Source: Clostridiales bacterium (GTDB lineage: Bacteria; Bacillota; Clostridia; Christensenellales; HGM11417). From it: a DNA stretch of 50,796 nt. Where the stretch lies: the NCBI GenBank assembly GCA_012519285.1, contig JAAYQN010000034.1, positions 1 to 50,796 of the forward strand, written 5' to 3'. The translations under genes were made by a program, and so were the position numbers. This document shows positions 18,448 through 26,215 of this stretch, in pieces (position 1 is the stretch's first letter; the number at the start of each line of letters is the position of its first letter). The notes below the pieces were generated by a model. That model worked only from the letters and a program-made list of their open reading frames with translations, was not told the origin of the DNA and did not search any database.

Positions 18448-20754
18448 ATGATTAGGTCGGAGAGTTTCAGGGCGACTTCCTTTTCGGGAGCAAAGGCCCT
18501 GTTGTCGATTGTCGCGCTCTTTTTGGCGCTGTACATATTCTCGAGCTCGGCAAAGTTTGGTCTCGCGTGCGGTTTCGGGCTGTATGGCGCCCTGCTGTAC
18601 TATCAAAAGCGCCCCTTTAAAACCCTGGTATGCTACCTTACCGCGGCGGTAGCGGTGGAGAGGAGCCTGTACATGGTGTACTCGTCGGCAGTCCCCGCGG
18701 CGCTGCTTTATCTGGGGGCGATTATATTAAGGCGCGCCAAAGGGGGCCTGTCGCCGCTGAAGCTCTTTTTGCTCTCGCTTGGGGTAAAGTGCGCCACGTT
18801 CCTAAACGGCGGAAGCGCCGGGGAGATGGCGGGATACGCGGTTGAGGTGTTTTTGTCTTCCGTCTTTATGGTAATCTGCGTAAACGCGCTCAAGGCGCCC
18901 CTCTTTCGCGGGCTTAAGAACAAGCTCTCGACGGACGAGACGGTATGCGTCGCGGCGATGGCGCTGGCCCTGTATGCCGGACTCTACAATATAGATATCT
19001 TTGGATTTAAGATTTACCCCGTCGTCGCGGCCTTTTCCCTGCTCGCTTCCCTCATGGTGTATCCCCTGTCCTTTGCACTCTCCTACGGCCTAATCATCGG
19101 CATGGCCGTCTGCCTTCTCTCCGGCAACGCCGCATACCTCGGCGCCTTTGCCGCATACGCGCTCGTCGCGAGCGTGTTCAAAGACACCTCCAAGTATCTT
19201 GCCGCGGTCTCCGCGGTGCTGGTGGACCTGCTCTTTGCCTATTACTTTAAGATATACGGCAGCGCGTATTCGTACCTCGACCTCGCTTCGCTCGCGGCGG
19301 GCTGCCTGCTTTTTTCGCTGGTGCCGAAAAGGTATTACGACAAGCTGGCCGCTGCCCTCGGGAGCAGGTCGGAAAAGCAGCTCTCAAGGCGTATAATAAA
19401 CCGCTGCCGCGCCGAGCTCACCCAGAGGCTTGCCAGCGTCGGCGAGGTGTTTTACGAGATGGAAAAGGTGTTTGCGGGGATGGTGAAGGGCTACATGTCC
19501 CCCGAAGACGCAGTGAAGATGCTCTCCCGCGAGGCGATCGAGGAAGTGTGTTCTTCCTGCGCCGAGAAAAAGCGCTGCCATAAGGACTTTCAAAGGATTG
19601 AGGGTGGCTTTGAGGCCGCCATCAAGGCGGGCATCGACAAGGGCAAGGTGACGCTGCTGGAGATTCCCCCCCAGCTCGCCTCTGCTTGCTTAAAGCCCAA
19701 CGCGCTGCTTTCGGTGTGCGGCAGGCTTTCCGGCACGTACAGGCAATATGCCATAGTGATAAGCAACCTCGACAGCAGCAGGGCGCTCATCGGCAGGCAG
19801 TTCAAGGGCGTGGGCGACATCCTGCAGCGGCTCGCGAGGCAGACCAGAAGCAGCGTGGGCTTTGACACAAAGCGGGAGAAGGTCATAATGGACGAGCTTG
19901 CCTACCACAACATCTCTTGCAGCGAGGCCATCGTATACAATGAAAACAACGGCGAAATGAACATAAGCCTGCTCGTGAAGAGCTCGGACGCCTATGAGAA
20001 AAACGTAAGCAAGATAATAAGCGGCCTCGTGGGCGTAAGGATGACGGTCTGCAAGAAGGAGGAGGGAAGGATGCCCGAGCTGAGCGTGCTACACCTGAAG
20101 CCCGCGCCCGCATACGACGTGGTGTTCGGCGCGGCGGGGTGCGCCAAGGAGGGCAGGAGCGTGAGCGGCGACACCCATTCGCTCACGAGAATATCGGACG
20201 AAAGGTTTTTGCTGGCGCTGTGCGACGGGATGGGCAGCGGCGAGGCGGCAGAGAGGACGAGCAGCATGGCGATATCGCTGGTGGAAAATTTCTACCGCGC
20301 GGGCTTTGACAGCGAAACCATACTCTCTGCGGTAAACAGGCTGCTCAACGTGGGCTCGGACGACAATTTCGCAGCCCTCGACATCTGCGCCATCGACCTT
20401 TCAAGGGGCGTGTGCGACTTCATAAAGCTCGGCTCGCCTCAGGGGTACATAAAGGGCGGGACGGGCACCGAGGTAATAGAGTCCAATGCCCCCCCGATAG
20501 GGATTTTGGAAGAGGTCACCCCCACCATAACCACGAAGAATGTCGGGGCGGGGGACATCATAGTGCTGGTGTCGGACGGCGTGGCCGGGGCGTTCGGCGA
20601 CAGCGACAGCCTGAGGGAGTTCATCTTCTCGGAGACCACGAGAAATCCCCAGCAGCTCGCCGAGAGCATATTAAAGAGGGCACTCCACCTTTGCGGGGAC
20701 TCGGCAAAGGATGATATGACGGTGCTCACGATGAGGGTTTATCAGCAGATTTAA
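18448..20754 (+). CDS. spoIIE: Stage II sporulation protein E (PP2C phosphatase)
   Basis: 768 aa; hydrophobic N-terminal region; SGDTHSLTRISDERFLLALCDGMGSGEAAERTSSMAISLVENFYRAGFDSETILSAVN; VSDGVAGAFGD. Confidence 0.93.
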   Translation: MIRSESFRATSFSGAKALLSIVALFLALYIFSSSAKFGLACGFGLYGALLYYQKRPFKTLVCYLTAAVAVERSLYMVYSSAVPAALLYLGAIILRRAKGGLSPLKLFLLSLGVKCATFLNGGSAGEMAGYAVEVFLSSVFMVICVNALKAPLFRGLKNKLSTDETVCVAAMALALYAGLYNIDIFGFKIYPVVAAFSLLASLMVYPLSFALSYGLIIGMAVCLLSGNAAYLGAFAAYALVASVFKDTSKYLAAVSAVLVDLLFAYYFKIYGSAYSYLDLASLAAGCLLFSLVPKRYYDKLAAALGSRSEKQLSRRIINRCRAELTQRLASVGEVFYEMEKVFAGMVKGYMSPEDAVKMLSREAIEEVCSSCAEKKRCHKDFQRIEGGFEAAIKAGIDKGKVTLLEIPPQLASACLKPNALLSVCGRLSGTYRQYAIVISNLDSSRALIGRQFKGVGDILQRLARQTRSSVGFDTKREKVIMDELAYHNISCSEAIVYNENNGEMNISLLVKSSDAYEKNVSKIISGLVGVRMTVCKKEEGRMPELSVLHLKPAPAYDVVFGAAGCAKEGRSVSGDTHSLTRISDERFLLALCDGMGSGEAAERTSSMAISLVENFYRAGFDSETILSAVNRLLNVGSDDNFAALDICAIDLSRGVCDFIKLGSPQGYIKGGTGTEVIESNAPPIGILEEVTPTITTKNVGAGDIIVLVSDGVAGAFGDSDSLREFIFSETTRNPQQLAESILKRALHLCGDSAKDDMTVLTMRVYQQI

Positions 20755-20952
20755 CCTTTTTGGCGCCAAAAAGGGGAAGGCGGCAAGGGGGAGTTCTCCT
20801 TGCAGCCCTACTTTGCAATTTTTTGCAAAGGTTTTAAACTCCATTACAGGCCTTTTGCAAATTCCTTGCAAAGGGCTTGCAACAATGCATGTTTTTCAAA
20901 ATAATTTTTTGCAATTTTTCTGCTCTTTTTATAAGAAATTAAAACAATTATA

Positions 20953-20981
20953 GTTACTTTTTTGGGCGCCAAAAAAGTAAC
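20953..20981. repeat. Long perfect inverted repeat GTTACTTTTTTGG-gcg-CCAAAAAAGTAAC
   Basis: 13-bp arms with 3-nt loop between spoIIE and parB; related GGCGCC-centred copy at ~20757-20774. Confidence 0.8.
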
Positions 20982-21210
20982 CAAAAAAGCGGCAAAGGGG
21001 AACGCATACCCCGCGAAGCGCTCCCCCCTTTGATTCCCCCCTTAGCACGCAACAATTTATTAGGAGTGTATATCTTTTAGATAGGCTTTTTCTAACTAAT
21101 ATAATATTTGTTGCCTGTTAAGATGATAAGTATTATAAAAGATTAATCTTTATTGTACATTGTCAATTGTCAATTGTATAATAAAAACGCAGGCTTTTGG
21201 TTTGCGCTTT

Positions 21211-22098
21211 TTACATTCTCTTCAGTTTTTGTACAAGGTGGAATATGCGGTCGAGGTCGTCGGGGGAGAAATAGTCTATGTAAATTCTGCCTTTTGAATT
21301 GGTGCCGACCGCCGAGACTTTGGTGCCGAATACCCTCTGCATGTCTGAGATGAGGTCCTTAAGCTCCATGCTGTGGGGGACCTCAGACTGCCTCTGCCTG
21401 GGGCGTGATGGGACGCGGCTTTCCCTTGCCAGCTTTTCCATTTCCCTCACCGAGAGGTTTTGCTCGGCGGCCTTCTGGGCGAAGCCCATCGCCTCAGGAT
21501 GGTCAAGGCCTACCAGCGCCCTCGCGTGCCCTTCCGAGAGCCTTTTTCCCCTCACCATGTCGAGAATCGGCTGGGGGAGCGAAAGAAGCCTTAAAAGGTT
21601 TGCCACCCACGGGCGGGACTTGCCTAAGCGCTGCGCCACCTCTTCCTGCGTCATGCCGTACTCGTCTATAAGCTGGCGGAGCCCCTCGGCGGCGTCGACG
21701 GGATTTAAGTCTTCCCTCTGCAGGTTTTCTATCAGAGCGACCTCCCTTACCTGCCTGTCGGAGAGCTCCCTCACAATCGCCGGCACTTCCTCAAGGCCCG
21801 CCTCCAGCGCAGCCCTGAAGCGCCTCTCACCCGCCACTATCATATATTTCCCCCCCCTCGGGCACACCACGAGCGGGGAGATTATGCCGTGTTCCCTTAT
21901 GGAATGGGCGAGCTCAGACAGGGCCTCGCGGTCAAAGGATTTTCTGGGCTGGCTGGGATTGGCGTAGATGTCCCTTACGGGAATTTTGAGGGGCGCCTGA
22001 GCGGGCGCTCTGCTGCCCACCTCTATGTCGCCGTATTCGGCTTCCGTGTTGGAAAAAAGCGCAGATAAACCTTTGCCCAATCCTCTGTTTACTGCCAT
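21211..22098 (-). CDS. parB: Chromosome partitioning protein ParB/Spo0J
   Basis: MAVNRGLGKGLSALF; IRDIYANPSQPRKSFDREALSELAHSIREHGIISPLVV; AGERRFRAALEAGLEEVPAIVREL; start trimmed from 22113. Confidence 0.96.
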   Translation of the reverse strand: MAVNRGLGKGLSALFSNTEAEYGDIEVGSRAPAQAPLKIPVRDIYANPSQPRKSFDREALSELAHSIREHGIISPLVVCPRGGKYMIVAGERRFRAALEAGLEEVPAIVRELSDRQVREVALIENLQREDLNPVDAAEGLRQLIDEYGMTQEEVAQRLGKSRPWVANLLRLLSLPQPILDMVRGKRLSEGHARALVGLDHPEAMGFAQKAAEQNLSVREMEKLARESRVPSRPRQRQSEVPHSMELKDLISDMQRVFGTKVSAVGTNSKGRIYIDYFSPDDLDRIFHLVQKLKRM

Positions 22099-22201
22099 AT
22101 CGTACTCCTTCAATTTTTTATTTTAAAAAGCTCTTTTGCCCTGCCGGGCGGCGGCATATTTATGCCCAAATTACCTTATATTATATATGGGCATCTAAAG
22201 G

Positions 22202-22963
22202 CTACCTCGACAGAAACTCCCGCGCCAGCTCCTCGTACGCGAAGGCTCCGGCGCAGCGGGGGTCATGCATGTTGATGGGCACGCCGTGGCTGGGCGCCTC
22301 CGAGAGGCGGACGTTGCGGGGTATTTTTACCTCGTACATCCTGGCGTCAAAGAACCTCTTTATCTCGTCGGAAATCTGGCGGCTTATCAGAGAGCGGCTG
22401 TCGTACATGGTGAGCACCACGCCCTCGAGGGTAAGTTTGGGGTTTAAATGCTTTATCACGAGGCGAATGGTGTTCATCAGCTGGGAGAGCCCCTCAAGCG
22501 CGTAAAATTCCGCCTGAATGGGTATCAGCACGCTGTCGCTCGCCGCCAGCGCGTTTATGGTGAGGAGTCCCAGCGATGGCGGACAGTCAATGAGTATGTA
22601 ATCGAAGCGGTCGGAAAGCTTTTTGAGCTCGCCCGCGAGCATCCTGTCCCTTTGAGGAAGGTTTACGAGCTCTATCTCCGTCCCGGCAAGGTCAATGCTG
22701 GAAGGGATTATGTAAAGGTTTTCCACCGCTGTGGGAAGGATGAGCTCGTCGAACGAGGCGTAGTCTTTCATCAAAAGATGATACGTCGACTTTTTGAGAT
22801 TGGTCTTGTCTATGCCCACGCCCGTGGTGGCGTTGCCCTGTGGATCAATGTCGACCATCAGGGTACGCTTGCCCATCAAGGCAAGGTAGGAGGAGAGGTT
22901 GACGCACGTCGTGGTCTTTCCCACACCGCCCTTTTGATTGGAAACCGAAGTTATTTTTGCCAT
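22202..22963 (-). CDS. parA: Chromosome partitioning ATPase ParA/Soj
   Basis: MAKITSVSNQKGGVGKTTTCVNLSSYLALMGKRTLMVDIDPQGNATTGVG; start trimmed from 23164. Confidence 0.97.
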   Translation of the reverse strand: MAKITSVSNQKGGVGKTTTCVNLSSYLALMGKRTLMVDIDPQGNATTGVGIDKTNLKKSTYHLLMKDYASFDELILPTAVENLYIIPSSIDLAGTEIELVNLPQRDRMLAGELKKLSDRFDYILIDCPPSLGLLTINALAASDSVLIPIQAEFYALEGLSQLMNTIRLVIKHLNPKLTLEGVVLTMYDSRSLISRQISDEIKRFFDARMYEVKIPRNVRLSEAPSHGVPINMHDPRCAGAFAYEELAREFLSR

Positions 22964-23191
22964 TATATATAAATCTCCACGCCTGTTTTCGTATATATTA
23001 TAGCAACAATAAAGGCATTTGTCCACAATGAAAAAGATGAGATTGCAGGCGCACCCATATATTTGTTGATATATGTGATTGAATATGATAAAATTATAAA
23101 ATGCATTGAATTCATCATTTGCTTGGTTTTTCTGCGACCCATGCCGCTTTTCCAAAGCACTCATACATTAATTTGTTAAGGAGAACAATTT

Positions 23192-25084
23192 GTGAGACCG
23201 AATTACAGGCGAATCTTCGCGATAGTGGGCTTTTTGGCCTTTGCCACCCTGATGTATTTCCTCATCATAAATTTCCTGACGCCCAAGCCTCAGGAGCTCG
23301 ACTACTTCAAGTTCATCGAAAGGTACGACGAGGAGAGCAGGGCATCCCGCAGGGAAGTGGAGGTTTTAAGGCTTGAGGGAGATTCCGCCGTCATGTACAA
23401 CAACAAGAACGTGGCGGTGTACAAGACAGACATAGTCAGCCGCGAGGACTTCAAGGCGGATATACAGTCAAGATACCAGGAGCTGAAAAATGACGGCATA
23501 GAGCCCATCCCCCTCGACATCGTGCCGGTGGCCAACAACAGCCTTATTCCCACCATCATATCGTTTATCACCACGGTGGTATTCATCGTGCTGCTCTTTA
23601 TAATCCTGAGGCAGATGATGGGCCTCGGCAAGAGCGGCACCATGAACTTCGGAAAGTCCCGCGCGAGGACCAATGAGAACGTCAAGGTCAGGTTTACGGA
23701 CGTCGCGGGCGCCGAGGAGGAAAAGGAAGAGCTAAAGGAGATAGTGGAGTATTTGAAAAACCCCAGGAAGTTCTCCGAGCTGGGTGCCAGGATTCCAAAG
23801 GGCGTGCTGCTCGTAGGCCCGCCCGGAACGGGAAAGACGCTCTTTGCCAAGGCCGTCGCGGGCGAGGCCAACGTGCCCTTCTTCTCGATATCGGGCTCCG
23901 ACTTCGTCGAGATGTTCGTGGGCGTGGGAGCCGCGCGCGTGAGGGACATGTTCGAGGTGGCAAAGAAGAACATGCCCTGCATAGTGTTCATTGACGAGAT
24001 AGACGCCGTGGGTAGGCAGCGCGGCGCAGGCCTCGGCGGGGGCCACGACGAGCGCGAGCAGACGCTCAACCAGCTGCTCGTGGAGATGGACGGCTTCGGC
24101 ACCAACGAAGGCATAATAGTCATGGCGGCGACCAACAGGGCGGACATCCTCGACCCCGCGCTGCTGCGGCCCGGCCGCTTCGACAGACAGATATACGTCC
24201 ACATTCCCGACGTGCGCGGCCGAGAGGCAATACTCAAGGTTCACGCGCGCAATAAGCCCCTCGACCCGCAGATCGATTTTCGCAAGATTGCCAGGATGAC
24301 CAGCGGCTTTTCAGGAGCGGACCTTGAAAACCTGTTAAATGAGTCTGCCATCCTCGCGGCGAGGGCGGGCAGAAAGGTAATAACCATGGACGACATCTAC
24401 GAGGGCATAAACAAGGTGCTCATGGGCCCGCAGAAGAGGAGCCGCCTGATGACCGACGCCGACAAGAGGATAACCGCGTACCACGAGGCGGGCCATGCCA
24501 TAGTGGCAAAGACCCTGCCCCTGCTCGACCCCGTGCAGGAGGTTTCCATTATCCCCAGGGGAAGGGCGGCGGGCTACACCATGACGCGTCCCGACACCGA
24601 CGACAATTTCGCCAGCAAGAACAAGCTGCTCAATATAATCGCCATGAAGCTGGGCGGAAGGGCGGCGGAAGAGATCATCATCCAGGACATAACCACCGGT
24701 GCCATCTCCGACCTTCAGGATTCCACCAACCTCGCGCGAAAGATGGTTATGGAATTCGGGATGAGCAAGCTCGGCCCCGTCTACTTCGGCTCCGACAGGG
24801 ATATCTTCCTAGGCAGGGACTTTACCGCCCATGTCAAATACAGCGAAGAGGTTAGCGCCAAGATTGACGCCGAGGTGTCCGAGATAATGGACAGCTGCTA
24901 CCAGGTAGCCCTCGACGTGCTCAACGAAAAGAAGGCAATCCTCGACAACATGGCAAGGGTCCTCATCGAGCGCGAGACCATCTACTCAGAGGACGTCGAC
25001 CTCCTCATGGAAGGAAAATCAGTCGCCGAGGCACTTGAGGCTTATGACAACAGGTACGGCAAGCCTAAAAAGATTTTGAGCTGA
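23192..25084 (+). CDS. ftsH: ATP-dependent zinc metalloprotease FtsH
   Basis: [66 protein letters not shown] start with AAGGAG SD. Confidence 0.97.
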   Translation: MRPNYRRIFAIVGFLAFATLMYFLIINFLTPKPQELDYFKFIERYDEESRASRREVEVLRLEGDSAVMYNNKNVAVYKTDIVSREDFKADIQSRYQELKNDGIEPIPLDIVPVANNSLIPTIISFITTVVFIVLLFIILRQMMGLGKSGTMNFGKSRARTNENVKVRFTDVAGAEEEKEELKEIVEYLKNPRKFSELGARIPKGVLLVGPPGTGKTLFAKAVAGEANVPFFSISGSDFVEMFVGVGAARVRDMFEVAKKNMPCIVFIDEIDAVGRQRGAGLGGGHDEREQTLNQLLVEMDGFGTNEGIIVMAATNRADILDPALLRPGRFDRQIYVHIPDVRGREAILKVHARNKPLDPQIDFRKIARMTSGFSGADLENLLNESAILAARAGRKVITMDDIYEGINKVLMGPQKRSRLMTDADKRITAYHEAGHAIVAKTLPLLDPVQEVSIIPRGRAAGYTMTRPDTDDNFASKNKLLNIIAMKLGGRAAEEIIIQDITTGAISDLQDSTNLARKMVMEFGMSKLGPVYFGSDRDIFLGRDFTAHVKYSEEVSAKIDAEVSEIMDSCYQVALDVLNEKKAILDNMARVLIERETIYSEDVDLLMEGKSVAEALEAYDNRYGKPKKILS

Positions 25085-25159
25085 GAGAATGTAAACAGAC
25101 AAGGCGCAGCTTTCTCTCGGCAAGCCGTTTTCGCAATTTCAATTTAAACGTAATAACAG

Positions 25160-26023
25160 ATGAGGCAAAAGAGAATAGTCGCAATACACGACATATCATG
25201 CGTCGGCAGATGCTCTCTCACCGTGGCTCTGCCGGTCATTTCGGCGGCGGGGGTAGAAGTAAGCGTCATACCCACCGCCGTCTTGTCAACTCACACGGGC
25301 GGCTTTTACGGCTATACATACAGGGACCTTTCCGACGACATATTGCCGATAGCAGGCCACTGGCAGTCGCTGGGCCTGCAGTTCGACGCCTTCTACACTG
25401 GATTTTTGGGCTCTTACAGGCAGCTCGACATAATAGCCGAGCTGTTTGAAAGGTTTAAGAGAACTGACAACCTAATGGTGGTCGATCCCGTAATGGCGGA
25501 TCACGGGCAACTCTACAAGGTGTACGACAGCAGTTTTCCGATAGGCATGAGGAAGCTGTGCAAAAAGGCAGACATTTTAGTACCCAACATAACAGAGGCC
25601 TGCCTTCTCACCGATACCCCTTACAGGGAAGGGCCATACGGCGAGCAGTTCATCGAGGAGCTGCTCAATAAGCTTCTCGAGCTGGGGCCGGGGTGGGCAG
25701 TGCTCACGGGGGTATGCTTTGAGGAAGGCCACCTCGGGGTTGCCACCTGTTCGGGGAAAGCCCCTCGCTATTATTTTAGGGACAAGATAGAAGGGATATA
25801 CCACGGCACGGGGGACGTGTTCGCCAGCACGCTGCTCGCCGCGCTCATGAACGGCGTCGGCATGGAAACCTCTGCCCGCGTTGCCGTCGACTTTACCGTG
25901 GAGTGCATCGGAAGGACCAAGAGTGGGGCCACAGACCCGCGCTACGGCGTAAACTTCGAGGCGGGGCTGAAGGGCCTTGCCGAGAGGATTTACCGCGAGA
26001 AGGATAAGGCAAAGAACCGATAA
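25160..26023 (+). CDS. Pyridoxamine/pyridoxal kinase-like protein
   Basis: RIVAIHDISCVGRCSLTVALPVISAAGVEVSVIPTAVLSTHTGGF; LMVVDPVMADHGQLY; GIYHGTGDVFAS. Confidence 0.88.
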   Translation: MRQKRIVAIHDISCVGRCSLTVALPVISAAGVEVSVIPTAVLSTHTGGFYGYTYRDLSDDILPIAGHWQSLGLQFDAFYTGFLGSYRQLDIIAELFERFKRTDNLMVVDPVMADHGQLYKVYDSSFPIGMRKLCKKADILVPNITEACLLTDTPYREGPYGEQFIEELLNKLLELGPGWAVLTGVCFEEGHLGVATCSGKAPRYYFRDKIEGIYHGTGDVFASTLLAALMNGVGMETSARVAVDFTVECIGRTKSGATDPRYGVNFEAGLKGLAERIYREKDKAKNR

Positions 26024-26046
26024 GAAGATCTAAAAGGCTGACTGAC

Positions 26047-26173
26047 TGATATGCACCCCAAAAGTTTTTTGGAGGTGCATATTATTATCCTAAAATTAAG
26101 AATGAGCCCGGCACAATACCGAACTCATTACAATCTTTAAACTATTATTGTCCAAACTTTGGGGTTCACATCA
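26047..26173. mobile_element. MITE-like element with IS3-family-like terminal inverted repeats and GAC 3-bp target duplication
   Basis: Left end TGATATGCACCCCAAAAGTTTTTTGGA; right end (reverse complement) TGATGTGAACCCCAAAGTTTGGACA; flanking GAC at 26044-26046 and 26174-26176; no transposase ORF. Confidence 0.7.
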
Positions 26174-26215
26174 GACCTGGCAGCCTTTTATGTATCTGAA
26201 AAATCGACGGCGCTT

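Noticed and set aside
23019-23027. TTGTCCACA upstream of parA as an oriC DnaA box
   Set aside because: Single near-match in AT-rich DNA without clustering; not enough to call an origin.
23302-24244. Long antisense ORFs (311 and 170 aa) within ftsH
   Set aside because: Ser/Pro-rich shadow of a well-supported FtsH gene.
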